NCBI RefSeq assembly: GCF_029946505.1
Contig: NZ_JARZHG010000045.1
Span: 25,843-89,842, forward strand
DNA from: Polyangium sp. y55x31
GTDB taxonomy: Bacteria > Myxococcota_A > Polyangia > Polyangiales > Polyangiaceae
Direction: 5' to 3'
DNA length: 64,000 nucleotides
Position numbers and translations under genes: made by a program. Numbering within the stretch: the stretch's first letter is position 1; every line of letters starts with the position of its first letter. Under the pieces are notes generated by a model. That model did not search any database. It was not told the origin of the DNA and worked only from the letters and a program-made list of their open reading frames with translations. This document shows, one piece after another, positions 26,565 through 35,718 of the stretch.

Positions 26565-28274
26565 TCAGTGAATGGCGCTCGCCGTGGCCTCGGCGGCCTT
26601 GGCGCGGTCCTCGGCGGTCTTGCGCTGGGCGGCGTCGGTGAGGAGGGAGCCGGCCTCGCGGAATCGCGTGGCGACGTCGCGGAAATAGGCGGCGTCCGCG
26701 CCGATGGGAGCCGTGATCTGCTTGATGAGCGCGGCGTCGAAGGCCGCGGCGCCCGCGAAGGGACCTTTTGCCTTCGTGATCGCGTCGAGGCCTGCGATCT
26801 GCCCCATGCCGAGCATCGACACCGGCGCCGATCGGACCATCGTGGCCGCGTCTTCGGGCCCGTTGCGCAGCGCCGCGACGAGTGCCGCGAAAAACGCGTC
26901 CTCGTCCGTTCGTGCTCCCTCGGGGAGACCGGCGTACAGCGACGCCGCTTGATCGAAATCGACCGCACGCAGGTAGACGCGGCCGAGCTCGACGCGTGCA
27001 CGCGCATACATGCGGCGCGCGTCATCGGCGAGCTTCTCGTTCTTCAACGCGGCGCGGTACGAGAGCGGCACGCCGCGCTCGATCAGGGAACGCAGCACGC
27101 CGGTCTTCGTCGCGGCGTCCTTCGGCAGGAGCAGCCCGGCGTAGAACGTGGGCAGCTTCGTCGCGAGCCGCTCGGTGACGTCCGCGGGCGTGGCCTTCGG
27201 TAGCGGCGGCACGACGAGCCCGTCGAGCGCGTCGATACGCCTTCCGCCGTAGAGACGCGCGAGCAGCCCGCGGGCGCGGTCGATCCGCGCGTCGCGCAAG
27301 ACGCCCACGGCCGCGAGGTCCCGCAGGCCCACGAGCACCGCGTCGCGGCCGCGATCCTTGCGCGGATCGAGCGTCTGATCGAGCTCGGCGTAGTAGATGT
27401 TCCGGGCCTCCGCGTCTTTCGCGAGCTCGGGCGAAAGCGGCACCGCGCGGACGGCCTCGACGAGACGGAGATCGGCCATGCCGGCCTCGATGGCCGCGAC
27501 GCCGCGCGCGTAATAGCGCAGGCCCGCGCCCTCGTTCGAGAGCGCCTGGATGGCCGTCGCCTGCTCGGCGACCCAGTCCTTCACCGGCCCGTTGATGAAC
27601 GCGACGAGCTTCTTTTTGTCGTAGGGCGCCGTGATCTTGGGGGGCGCGTCGCCCGCGCGCGAGAGCCGCGCCGCCGTCGCGAGGCCACGCATCGTGGTGT
27701 AGACGGCGCCGTCGATGCCCTTCGGGGGCGCGGCGATCACGGGCTCCAGGATCACGTCGGCGCACGCGGTGGGCGCGAGCTCGGCGCGGAGTGCGCGTGT
27801 GAGGCCCGGCGGCAGGCCCCCGCACGACTCCAGGCCCGCGAGGGCTGCGTCTCGTTTGTCCGCGTTCTTTTCGGCGAGGGCCTTGTCGAGGGCTTCGAGC
27901 GCCTGCGCCCGCTCGGCGCACACGGGCGCGGCCGCGGGCTTTCGCGACGCGAACGCGTCGCAGGCCTTGGGCGCCGGGGCCAGGCCTTTCGGGGCCGCGG
28001 GCAGGGGCGTGATCACGAGATCGAACTTCGGCTCGGTGAGCTCCTCCTCGCGATAGGCCGCCTTGTCGCCGCCGGCGGGCTTGGCCTCGTCGGGCTTCGC
28101 CTTGGGCTCGGCCTTGGGCTCGTCCTTGGCGGTCGTGTCCGGCGGGGGCGTTTTCGAGGTGTCGGGGGTGGGGGTTTCGTTGCCCGTGTTCGCGGGCGTC
28201 TGGGGGCCGGGGGTGGGGGACGCGCTGCATCCGGCCATGGCGACGAGAAGAATCAGAGGAAAGAGCCTTCGCAT
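26565..28274 (-). CDS. Large lipoprotein, unknown function
   Basis: This 569-residue protein has a lipoprotein signal, MRRLFPLILLVAMAGC (Cys 16), then a Pro/Thr/Lys/Glu-rich linker to about residue 75. The rest is helical and Ala/Leu-rich with solenoid-like features (ARVELGRVYLRAVDFDQAAS, AFFAALVAALRNGPEDAA) suggesting TPR-like repeats near 440-500. There are several Cys residues (KACDAF, PVCAER, LESCGG, TACADV). No enzyme motif is recognised. It is divergent from the first M16 peptidase gene across 138 bp, so the two may share a regulatory region. Confidence 0.75.
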   Translation of the reverse strand: MRRLFPLILLVAMAGCSASPTPGPQTPANTGNETPTPDTSKTPPPDTTAKDEPKAEPKAKPDEAKPAGGDKAAYREEELTEPKFDLVITPLPAAPKGLAPAPKACDAFASRKPAAAPVCAERAQALEALDKALAEKNADKRDAALAGLESCGGLPPGLTRALRAELAPTACADVILEPVIAAPPKGIDGAVYTTMRGLATAARLSRAGDAPPKITAPYDKKKLVAFINGPVKDWVAEQATAIQALSNEGAGLRYYARGVAAIEAGMADLRLVEAVRAVPLSPELAKDAEARNIYYAELDQTLDPRKDRGRDAVLVGLRDLAAVGVLRDARIDRARGLLARLYGGRRIDALDGLVVPPLPKATPADVTERLATKLPTFYAGLLLPKDAATKTGVLRSLIERGVPLSYRAALKNEKLADDARRMYARARVELGRVYLRAVDFDQAASLYAGLPEGARTDEDAFFAALVAALRNGPEDAATMVRSAPVSMLGMGQIAGLDAITKAKGPFAGAAAFDAALIKQITAPIGADAAYFRDVATRFREAGSLLTDAAQRKTAEDRAKAAEATASAIH

Positions 28275-28412
28275 GGGTATCTCGCTCTCGTTGTGCCTGG
28301 CTTAGGCTGGTCTTCGGAGCGCGACAACAGCTTGCTGTGCGGAGTTCCCGGAAGGCCGGGAGGGCGCGGATCCCGAGGGCCGCGGGCCCGAGAATTTGCT
28401 ACAAGGGCCGCG

Positions 28413-29852
28413 ATGCTGCGCCGAACACCGAGGAGGGTCGCCTTCGGGCTCGTGTCCCTCGCCTTGCTCGCCGTGCCGACGGGCCTGTCTCTGGCCCAGG
28501 TGGCCGCCCCCACGCCCTCGTCCAACCCCGCCGGGGCCCCGGGCATGCGCGTGGCTCTGCCTTTCGAGAAGTATGTCCTCTCGAACGGCCTCGAAGTGAT
28601 CCTGCACGAGGATCACCGTACGCCCGTGGTCGCGGTGAACGTCTGGTACCACGTGGGATCCAAGGACGAGGGCGCCGGGAAGAACGGCTTCGCGCACCTC
28701 TTCGAGCACGTGATGTTCCAGGGCTCGCGCAACGTCGGCGAGGACCAGTTCTTCCGCTACCTCGAACGCGCCGGCGCGAGCGACAGGAACGGCACGACGA
28801 ACACGGACCGGACGAACTATTACGAGACCGTACCGTCCGGCGAGCTCGGCCTCGCGCTCTGGCTCGAGAGCGACCGCATGGGCTTCCTCCTCGACCACGC
28901 CAACGAGGAGACGTTCAAGAGCCAGCGCGAGGTCGTGAAGAACGAGCGCCGGCAGAACTACGAGAACGCGCCCTACGGCCTCGTGCGGCAGTTCGTGCGC
29001 GCCGCGCTCTACCCGCCGACGCACCCCTATCACCGGCTCACGATCGGCACGCCCCAGGACCTCGACGCCGCGACCTTCGACGACGTCCGCGCCTTCTTCA
29101 AGCGGTACTACGTGCCGAACAACGCGACCCTCGTCATCGCAGGCGATTTCCAGCCGGCGAAGGCGAAGGAGCTCGTCGCGAAGTATTTCGGGGGCCTGCC
29201 GCGTGGGGCCGACGCGAAGCCCATTCGCGGGCCCGTGCCCTCGCCGCTCACGAAGCAGACCCGCCTCGACGTCGAGGCCGGCGTCACGCTCCCGCGGATC
29301 GTGATCTCCTGGACCACGCCGCCCCATTTCGCGCCCGGCGACGCCGAGCTCGACGTGGTCTCCGACGTGCTCGCGAGCGGCAAATCGAGTCGGCTCTACA
29401 AGCGGCTCGTCTACGACATGCAGATCGCCCAGAGCGTGTCGGCGTCGCAGGAGTCCGCGGAGCTCGGGAGCGTCTTCGAGATCACGGTCACGCTCCAGAA
29501 AGACAAGAACCTCGACGAGGCCTTCAAGGTCGTCGACGAGGAGCTCGACAAGCTGCGCGCCGCGCCGCCCGACGCCGCGGAGGTCGATCGGGCCAAGACG
29601 CGCGCGCTCTCGGGGCTCGTCTTCGGCGCCGAGCGCGTCACGGGCCGGGCCGATCTCTTGAACAACTACAATCGCCGCACCGGGGATCCCGGGTTTTTCG
29701 AGAAAGACCTCGCCCGGTACGAGAAGGTCTCGCCGGCCGACGTCACGAAGGCGCTCGCGACGTACCTGCCGAAGGACAAACGCGTCGTGACGTTCGTGCG
29801 TCCCGTCGCGGACGCGCCGCGCGCCGGTCGCCTCGTGGGAGGGATGCCGTGA
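28413..29852 (+). CDS. M16-family zinc peptidase (active subunit)
   Basis: This 479-residue protein starts at ATG 28413. A signal peptide covers about 1-29 (cleavage near SLAQVA). The inverted zinc motif HLFEH at 95-99 and the downstream Glu in KNERRQNYEN (about 175) give a complete HxxEH...E site. TNTDRTNYYETVPSGELGLA and the second-half motif NYNRRTGDP are typical of bacterial pitrilysin/PqqL-like M16B enzymes. It is probably periplasmic and cleaves peptides. Its stop overlaps the start of the next gene by 4 bp, and the pair resembles M16 heterodimers with one catalytic and one substrate-binding chain. Confidence 0.92.
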   Translation: MLRRTPRRVAFGLVSLALLAVPTGLSLAQVAAPTPSSNPAGAPGMRVALPFEKYVLSNGLEVILHEDHRTPVVAVNVWYHVGSKDEGAGKNGFAHLFEHVMFQGSRNVGEDQFFRYLERAGASDRNGTTNTDRTNYYETVPSGELGLALWLESDRMGFLLDHANEETFKSQREVVKNERRQNYENAPYGLVRQFVRAALYPPTHPYHRLTIGTPQDLDAATFDDVRAFFKRYYVPNNATLVIAGDFQPAKAKELVAKYFGGLPRGADAKPIRGPVPSPLTKQTRLDVEAGVTLPRIVISWTTPPHFAPGDAELDVVSDVLASGKSSRLYKRLVYDMQIAQSVSASQESAELGSVFEITVTLQKDKNLDEAFKVVDEELDKLRAAPPDAAEVDRAKTRALSGLVFGAERVTGRADLLNNYNRRTGDPGFFEKDLARYEKVSPADVTKALATYLPKDKRVVTFVRPVADAPRAGRLVGGMP

Positions 29853-31471
29853 AGAAGCTCGCTCGCCGCTCGCAGATCGGGGCCTTGCTCGGCCTCTCGC
29901 TCCTCTCGCTCGCCGCCTGCCAGACGCCCGCGCCCGTCGTGCCTCCGCCGCCGGATCCCCCGCCGGATCCCGTGGCCACCCAGGAAGCGCCGAAGGAGGC
30001 GGCCGCGGCTCCGTCCGAGGATCCGTCGTTCCGGAAGACGCCGCCGCAATCGGGGGGCGACCTGCCGTTCATCGCGCCGAAGATCGACGAGGCGCGCCTC
30101 TCGAATGGCCTGCGCGTGCTCTACGTGATGCGGCGCGAGATGCCGGTCGTCGCGGTGAACGTCGTGGTGAACCGCGGCGCGGAGCAGGAGCCCGCCCCGG
30201 GGCTCACGAGCACCATGGCGTCCATGATGCTCTCCGGCACGAAGCAACGCTCGGCCATCAAGCTCTCGGAGGAGCTCGGCGCCCTCGGCGTGCGGTACGG
30301 GGCCTGGGCCGATCACGACGGCGTGGGCCTGACGGCGCAAGCGCTTCGCGACAAGGCGCCCGAGCTCTTCACGGTCCTCGCGGACATCGTGCTGAACCCG
30401 GCCTTCGATCCGGCGGAGCTCGAGCGCGAGCGAACGCGGCGGCTCACGTCGATCCTGCAGCAGGCCGATCAGCCGAGCGTGCTCCTCCAGAACGCCATCA
30501 CCGAGCGGCTCTACCCCGCCGGGCATCCGTATCGCGAGCCGCTCATCGGCACGGAGACGTCCGTCAAGGCGTTCAAGCCTGCGGATCTCGCGCGCCAGCA
30601 CGCGGCGCTCTTCCAGCCGGAGCACACGACGATCACGATCGCGGGCGACATCGACAAGGCCGCGGCGCTCGCGCTCGTGGAGAAGAGCTTCGGCGCGTGG
30701 AAGGGGAGAGCGAGCGCGGCGAAAGCGCCGAAGGAGCCCCCGGCTGTCGGCAAGGGCGAGAAGCGGGTCTTCCTCGTGGATCGGCCGGGCGCGACGCAAT
30801 CGTACGTCGCGGTGACCCTGGTGGGTGTGCCCCGGAAAAACCCGGATTTCGACGCCCTGATGGTCATGAACACGCTGCTCGGCGGGCAGTTCACGAGCCG
30901 GCTCAACCTGAACCTGCGCGAGAAGCACGCCTACACGTACGGCGCGCGGAGCGGCTTCGACATGCGCCACGGCTCCGGGCCCTTCACCGCGGGCGGGGCG
31001 ATCATGACGCCCGCGACGGCCAAGGCCGTGACGGAGATCTTCGCGGAGATCGAGCGGCTGCGGAAGGAGCCGGTGTCCGCGGAAGATCTCGCGGACGCGA
31101 AGGCGAACCTCGTCCGGCAGCTCCCGGCGCGCTTCGAGACGGCCGGGGACACGGCGGGGACGCTCGCGTCGCTCTCGGTGCAAGGGCTGCCGCTCGACGA
31201 GCTGGCCACGCGCCCCTCGCGGATCTCGAAGATCTCGGCCGAGGACGTGAAGCGCGTGGCCGAGAAGTACCTGCGGCCCGATCAGATGCGCGTGATCGTG
31301 GTCGGGGACGCGGCCGTCGTGGAGAAGGAGCTCGCGGCGCTGGATCTCGGCGGCGTCGAGGTGCGAAAGGCGCCGGCGAAGAAGGACGGCAAGCCGGAGC
31401 CGAAGAAGGAAGCGGCGAAGGGCGCGCCGGTCGGGCCGACCGGGCGGCCGAAGGTCAACCTCGGGCGGTAG
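29849..31471 (+). CDS. M16-family lipoprotein lacking the zinc site
   Basis: This 540-residue protein starts at GTG 29849, within the stop of the active subunit (GTGA). The signal ends in LSLAAC (Cys 24), so it is a lipoprotein with a Pro-rich linker. The fold is M16 (EARLSNGLRVLYVMRREMPV, ERERTRRLTSILQQADQPSV, YAGHPY-like YPAGHPYREP, TLLGGQFTSRLNLNLREKHA), but where HxxEH should stand the sequence reads GLTSTMASMML. It therefore cannot bind catalytic zinc and is most likely the non-catalytic partner. It also keeps the Arg/Tyr-type C-terminal motif (KHAYTYGARSGF) used in substrate binding. A Lys/Pro-rich tail ends the protein. Confidence 0.9.
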   Translation: MKKLARRSQIGALLGLSLLSLAACQTPAPVVPPPPDPPPDPVATQEAPKEAAAAPSEDPSFRKTPPQSGGDLPFIAPKIDEARLSNGLRVLYVMRREMPVVAVNVVVNRGAEQEPAPGLTSTMASMMLSGTKQRSAIKLSEELGALGVRYGAWADHDGVGLTAQALRDKAPELFTVLADIVLNPAFDPAELERERTRRLTSILQQADQPSVLLQNAITERLYPAGHPYREPLIGTETSVKAFKPADLARQHAALFQPEHTTITIAGDIDKAAALALVEKSFGAWKGRASAAKAPKEPPAVGKGEKRVFLVDRPGATQSYVAVTLVGVPRKNPDFDALMVMNTLLGGQFTSRLNLNLREKHAYTYGARSGFDMRHGSGPFTAGGAIMTPATAKAVTEIFAEIERLRKEPVSAEDLADAKANLVRQLPARFETAGDTAGTLASLSVQGLPLDELATRPSRISKISAEDVKRVAEKYLRPDQMRVIVVGDAAVVEKELAALDLGGVEVRKAPAKKDGKPEPKKEAAKGAPVGPTGRPKVNLGR

Positions 31472-31526
31472 TCGAGCCCTTCCATTGCCAGTCGAAGCAT
31501 TACAATCACCGGAGCCGGGCGCGCGC

Positions 31527-32405
31527 GTGAGCCCTCGAAAGGGGCTCTTCGCGCCCTCGCTCCGGCCCACGGGGCTGCCGGTCGAGCCCATCAAGCGGGC
31601 CGCCATGATCGGCGGTTTTTCGGCGGGCGTCGCGGCGTACGCCTCGTGGGGCGCGTTCGTGACGAGCGGCGGGGAAGAGGCGCCCTTCGTCTCGGCCCCG
31701 ATCGTGTTCGTCGTGGCCACGCTTTTCTCGGCGGCGATCGCGCTCGTCTTGCCGTTTCTGCGGGCCTTGCGGGTCGAGCTCGTCCTCGACGAGGGCGGCG
31801 TGCGTTGCGCCGTCGACGATTTCGTCACGTATTACCCCTGGCCGCTCCTCGGTCCCGGGCTCATCGGGAGCGACTGGGTCGGCATTCCCACGTTGATCCT
31901 CACGAACGAGAGTGGGCGCGCGTTCGCGCGGATCCCGCTGCTCGGCAAGCGCGCGCATGCAAACGCGGCCGCGCTGCTGCAATCGTACGAGCGGCGCCGC
32001 TCGGAGCCGATCGCGCGGGCGCCGTCCGTGGCGCGGGCGCTCGCGCGGCAGGGGCGGCCGCTTTCGGCGTGGCTCGAAGGGCTCGCGGCGCTCGGGGCCG
32101 CGGGGGACAAACGGGCGGGCTACCGGGAGCAGGCGCCGATCGACCTCGGCGAGCTGCCGTCGATCGTGGGTGACCTCGGACAAACCCCGGAGATCCGCGC
32201 GGCCGCGGCGTATGTCTTGCTCGCGCAACGCGCGCCGGATCTCGACGCCGTGAAAAACGCGGTCACGGAGGCGGCGCCCCCGCTCGTCCAGCTCCTCGTG
32301 CACCTGTCTCCGGCGGGCAAGGGCATCGTCTCGCGGGATTCGATCGACGCCGTGCGGCCGTTCCTCGAGCCCGACGAGGCGGCGGCGATCGACGGCGCGG
32401 GCTGA
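31527..32405 (+). CDS. Membrane protein, unknown function
   Basis: This 292-residue protein starts at GTG 31527 (GGAG 12 nt upstream); a TTG at 31485 is an alternative. Two hydrophobic helices (IGGFSAGVAAYASWGAFV and VFVVATLFSAAIALVLPFL) lie near residues 28-85, followed by a cytoplasmic part. The segment VELVLDEGGVRCAVDDFVTY to TNESGRAFARIPLLGKRAHA resembles a PH-like beta domain. The C-terminal 120 residues are helical (DLGELPSIVGDLGQTPEIRA). No family is named with confidence. It follows the M16 pair by 55 bp and is probably in the same transcript. Confidence 0.7.
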   Translation: MSPRKGLFAPSLRPTGLPVEPIKRAAMIGGFSAGVAAYASWGAFVTSGGEEAPFVSAPIVFVVATLFSAAIALVLPFLRALRVELVLDEGGVRCAVDDFVTYYPWPLLGPGLIGSDWVGIPTLILTNESGRAFARIPLLGKRAHANAAALLQSYERRRSEPIARAPSVARALARQGRPLSAWLEGLAALGAAGDKRAGYREQAPIDLGELPSIVGDLGQTPEIRAAAAYVLLAQRAPDLDAVKNAVTEAAPPLVQLLVHLSPAGKGIVSRDSIDAVRPFLEPDEAAAIDGAG

Positions 32406-32465
32406 TCGATCGCACGAACGACGCGCTTTTCGCCCCTCGCGGGTTCTGGCATCATCCGGCTCCCC

Positions 32466-33548
32466 GTGAATTTCTTCGTTCGATCTCTTGTGATCTCAGG
32501 CCTCGTCGCCTCCCTTTCGGCGTGCTCGGGCGCCCCCGCGCAGAGCCGCCCCGCGGCCACTCCGGCGCAGGCAGAGGCGCCCGCGCCCGCGATTCCGCTG
32601 GGCCCCTGCGCGCTCCGGCCCTCGTGTGACACGCCATTTCCCGCGCAATCGAAGCGGGAGTTCCAGCATCACCGCTCGGCGGTGCTTTCGGCGCTGGGCG
32701 CGCGGCACCGGGGTCGGGATCTCTTCTTGCTCCCAGGTGCCCCGCAATGGGTGCTCGGGAAGTTCGCGTATGGGCCCTCGGACAAGGATCTCGAGGACGA
32801 GGAAATCGACGTGTATCTGCTCCGCGGCTGCGGGGCGTCATGGGAAAAGGTCGGGACGTACCGCACGACCGAGGACGACGGCTCGCACCCGGCGGTGCTC
32901 GGCGTCGCCGATCGGGGCGGGCAGATCTTCGTGAATCTCGCACAGGTATTGCCGGGTGGCCCGCTCGGCGTGGGGCGGCACCGGATCAAAATGGTGGTCG
33001 CGGGCGACGGGACGAGCGCGGAGTTGTTCCTCGAAGTGTTGCCGCCGAACGCGCGGATCGTGGTGACGGACATCGACGGCACGTTGACGGAGAAGGAAGA
33101 GGCGCTCGTGGGCGACGTGCTCACGGGGAACCATTCTCCGACGCACCCGGGCGCGGTGGACGTGATGCGGACGCTGTCGGGGCGCGGGTTTTTCCTGTTT
33201 TACCTGACGGCGCGGCCGCACTGGCTCGAACGGCGGACCCGCGAATGGCTCGCGCTGCGCGGATTCCCGCCGGGAATCGTGCACACCTCGGTGACGTCCA
33301 CGGGGCGCATGGGCGGAGCTGCCGCAGAATTCAAATCGGGTGAGCTCAGCCTGCTGAAGACGGCGACGGGGCTCTTGCCGGAGCTCGCGTTCGGTAACAT
33401 GCCGAGCGACGTGGACGCGTATACGAGTTCCGGGATCCCGAAGACGTTTTATTACAAGCTCGGAGAGGACGCGCGGGGCGGCGTGAAGCACGACGATTAT
33501 CGAACGCTCTTGCCCTCGCTCGGCGAGCTGCCGGCGGTGTGTCCGTGA
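32466..33548 (+). CDS. Lipin-like (LNS2/HAD) phosphatase lipoprotein
   Basis: This 360-residue protein starts at GTG 32466. The signal ends in SLSAC (Cys 20). Residues of about 65-195 form a beta-rich N-terminal domain (GRDLFLLPGAPQWVLGKFAY, YLLRGCGASWEKVGTYRTTE). The C-terminal HAD-type domain carries the catalytic DIDGT at 202-206, followed by LTEKEEALVGDVL, FLFYLTARPHWLERRTREWL and FGNMPSDVDAYTSSGIPKTF, the layout of LNS2 domains of lipin-type phosphatidate phosphatases. Hydrolysis of phosphatidate or a related phosphate ester is inferred. A lipidated, exported member is notable. The stop overlaps the next gene. Confidence 0.83.
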   Translation: MNFFVRSLVISGLVASLSACSGAPAQSRPAATPAQAEAPAPAIPLGPCALRPSCDTPFPAQSKREFQHHRSAVLSALGARHRGRDLFLLPGAPQWVLGKFAYGPSDKDLEDEEIDVYLLRGCGASWEKVGTYRTTEDDGSHPAVLGVADRGGQIFVNLAQVLPGGPLGVGRHRIKMVVAGDGTSAELFLEVLPPNARIVVTDIDGTLTEKEEALVGDVLTGNHSPTHPGAVDVMRTLSGRGFFLFYLTARPHWLERRTREWLALRGFPPGIVHTSVTSTGRMGGAAAEFKSGELSLLKTATGLLPELAFGNMPSDVDAYTSSGIPKTFYYKLGEDARGGVKHDDYRTLLPSLGELPAVCP

Positions 33549-34324
33549 AGAGCCCGCGCAAGGCGTACGAGGACGCGAAGGTGCACCTCCACGTGCTCGG
33601 CGAGGAGCACGAGATCGAATGCAAGGTGCGGGTCGGGCGCACGCACGTGCACGAGCTCTTGCCGCTCGCGCGGTCACTCTCGGCGTCGATCCTGGCCATC
33701 GGGGCGGCGCACGCGCGGGCGCAGGGCAAGGACATTTCGTGCCAGAAGGGCTGCACGCATTGCTGTCGCCAGCTCGTGCCGGTCTCGCCGATCGAGGCGC
33801 GGCGGCTCGGGGAGGTCGTGGCCGCGATGCCGGAGCCGCGCCGCACGGAGGTGCGCGAGCGGTTTCTGCGGGCGATCGAGCGGCTCGAACAGGCGGGGCT
33901 CGTGGATCCGAAGGCGCCGAAGGGCCGGGCGGCGCTGGTGTCCAAGGAATCGACGTCGTCCGCGGCGTGGGACGACGTGAGCCGGCGATATTACGAGCTC
34001 CGGATCGATTGCCCGTTCCTCGAAGGCGGGCTGTGCAGCATTTACGAGGAGCGCCCGATCGCGTGCCGGGAATACAACGCGGTGACGGACCCGGCGCTGT
34101 GCGAGGCGCTCGATCCGGGCATCGAGATCGTGCCGCGGCCGTCGCCGATGGGCGACGTCCTCACGAAGGTGACGGGAGAGCTTCTGGGCAAACCTCAGGC
34201 GGGGATCCCGCTGCCGCTCGCGCTCGAATGGGCGCGCGCGCATGGAAAGACGCTCGAACGCGAGCGGGACGGCGAGGCGATGTTCTGGGCGCTGCTCCGC
34301 GTGATGGAAGAGGACGGCGCCTGA
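33539..34324 (+). CDS. YkgJ-type cysteine-cluster protein
   Basis: This 261-residue protein starts at GTG 33539 (10-bp overlap with the preceding stop) or GTG 33545 (4-bp overlap). The cluster CQKGCTHCC near 68-76, with later Cys residues in DCPFLEGGLCSIYEERPIAC, forms the CxxxCxxCC...C...C...C pattern of the YkgJ/UPF0153 family, believed to bind a zinc or iron-sulfur centre. YEERPIACREYN is the conserved core. The biochemical role is unknown. The overlap with the lipin-like phosphatase gene suggests coupling of the two products, although one is exported and this one is cytoplasmic. Confidence 0.87.
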   Translation: MSVKSPRKAYEDAKVHLHVLGEEHEIECKVRVGRTHVHELLPLARSLSASILAIGAAHARAQGKDISCQKGCTHCCRQLVPVSPIEARRLGEVVAAMPEPRRTEVRERFLRAIERLEQAGLVDPKAPKGRAALVSKESTSSAAWDDVSRRYYELRIDCPFLEGGLCSIYEERPIACREYNAVTDPALCEALDPGIEIVPRPSPMGDVLTKVTGELLGKPQAGIPLPLALEWARAHGKTLERERDGEAMFWALLRVMEEDGA

Positions 34325-34331
34325 CGGGCGC

Positions 34332-35174
34332 TCATTTCTCGACGACGCGATACACGAGCGTCTGCGTGGCCCCGCGCCGCTCGATCCGCACCTCGACCTT
34401 TTTTGCGGTCCGGAGCTTCGTATAGGCCTCGAACGCGGCGTCGGGGTTCGAGATCGCGTGTCCCCCGATCTCGGTTACGAGGTCGCCATTCTTCATTCCG
34501 AGCGTCGCGAGCACGCTTCTCGGCCGAACGGCAAAGAGCTTCAGGCCCACGGGCATTCCGTCTTTCAAGCTCGGAACGATGCGGGCCGAGCGGAGCAGCG
34601 CCACCTGGTCGACGAGCAGGAGATCGGCCGAGGCTTGCGTGATCTCGTACTCGGTCTCCGATATTTTTCGCACGCCGGCCGCGAATTTCTCCACCGTCTC
34701 GATCGCCGGGGTCTCGCGTCCCTCGGAAAGCGCGCCGAGTCGGCTCGTGTTCCCCGCGCAGGTATCGGGCAAGGGTTTGTCCGGGATACGGCGCACGACG
34801 ATGCCGCCGGCTTCACTCTCGACGAGCGAGAGCCCGGCCGGCTCGAGGGCCTCGCGGAGGAGGCGGATCGTATTCGGGATGGGCACGGGTCCGCCGGTGA
34901 AGAGCGTGATCCGCGCGCAATGGGCGACGGCCTGGGCGTCGGCGTCGATGACGATGGGTTTACCGGCGGCGGACGCGAGCTTTTCGGCGACGGCGTCGAC
35001 CGGCTCGTTGCGAAGCTCCAGGGAGACGGTGCCGGCAGGGATTTCCACGGCGGCCGCGGCGTCACCTGCGATCGGCTCGGACGGGGTCGGGTCGGATTTG
35101 TGGCAGGCGGCGAGGAGGAGCGCCGCGGTCAGGGCGAGGGGGAGGGAGGCGCGCAGGCGAGACGGGGTGAGCAC
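34332..35174 (-). CDS. PDZ lipoprotein with secretin/GspC-like features
   Basis: This 280-residue protein has a signal ending in LLLAAC (Cys 24). Residues of about 45-130 resemble a secretin N0/STN-type domain (VSLELRNEPVDAVAEKLASA, IRLLREALEPAGLSLVESEA, GGIVVRRI). Residues of about 165-280 resemble the GspC periplasmic and PDZ-like region (YEITQASADLLLVDQVALLR, IVPSLKDGMPVGLKLFAVRP, GMKNGDLVTEIGGHAISNPD). The combination suggests a periplasmic component related to type II secretion. No gsp genes are nearby, so it is either an orphan helper or an unrelated PDZ sensor. It is the last gene in a minus-strand run below tsaD. Confidence 0.75.
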   Translation of the reverse strand: MLTPSRLRASLPLALTAALLLAACHKSDPTPSEPIAGDAAAAVEIPAGTVSLELRNEPVDAVAEKLASAAGKPIVIDADAQAVAHCARITLFTGGPVPIPNTIRLLREALEPAGLSLVESEAGGIVVRRIPDKPLPDTCAGNTSRLGALSEGRETPAIETVEKFAAGVRKISETEYEITQASADLLLVDQVALLRSARIVPSLKDGMPVGLKLFAVRPRSVLATLGMKNGDLVTEIGGHAISNPDAAFEAYTKLRTAKKVEVRIERRGATQTLVYRVVEK

Positions 35175-35241
35175 GGGAAGGTAATGTGCATGGGGTTTCG
35201 GCGGGGGGCAATGGGCGTCGTGGGGGTCGCGGCGGAACGGT

Positions 35242-35718
35242 TCATTGCGGACGGCGCTTCTCTTCGAGGGTCGCCTTCAGCACGAGGAGCATCGCGCGAT
35301 CCTTCGGCCGCGTGAGCTTCTCCTTGATCCGAATGAGGCGCTCGAGAGAAAGGACGCGGATCGGCGAGCCCGCGACTTCCAGCCACAATGCATCCGGCAG
35401 GAGATCCTCGTACGAGGTGTCCTCCTCGATCGTGCCGAGGACATCGAGCACGCCGTGGCGCGTCGAGAGGAGCTTGTGCCCGGCGGAGAAGAGGTGCGAC
35501 TCGTTGGGCACGAGCCTTCGGGGATCCGTGCGGAAGACAGCGTCGAGGTCGTGCAGCGCGGCGAGCAAGCGCGCGACGTTGTCCTCGGCGCGCGAATACA
35601 CGATGTCGATGTCGAACGTGTGTACGGGCGCCCCCTGCAGCACCGCGGCCATGCCTCCGACGACGACGAAATCCACCCTGTGGTGGAGGAGCGTCCGGAG
35701 AATGTCAGCCAGCGCCAT
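35242..35718 (-). CDS. Minimal nucleotidyltransferase-fold protein
   Basis: This 158-residue protein carries the nucleotidyltransferase signature VVVGGMAAVLQG (about 18-29) followed by a DxD pair in FDIDIVYSR (about 35-43), and a C-terminal helix LERLIRIKEKLTRPKDRAML. This fits the AbiEii/MNT-like group that transfers nucleotides to RNA or protein, often as toxins or antitoxins. Its first 14 bp overlap the end of a 56-residue gene, and together they look like a two-gene module. Activity as a toxin is an inference from that layout. Confidence 0.82.
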   Translation of the reverse strand: MALADILRTLLHHRVDFVVVGGMAAVLQGAPVHTFDIDIVYSRAEDNVARLLAALHDLDAVFRTDPRRLVPNESHLFSAGHKLLSTRHGVLDVLGTIEEDTSYEDLLPDALWLEVAGSPIRVLSLERLIRIKEKLTRPKDRAMLLVLKATLEEKRRPQ

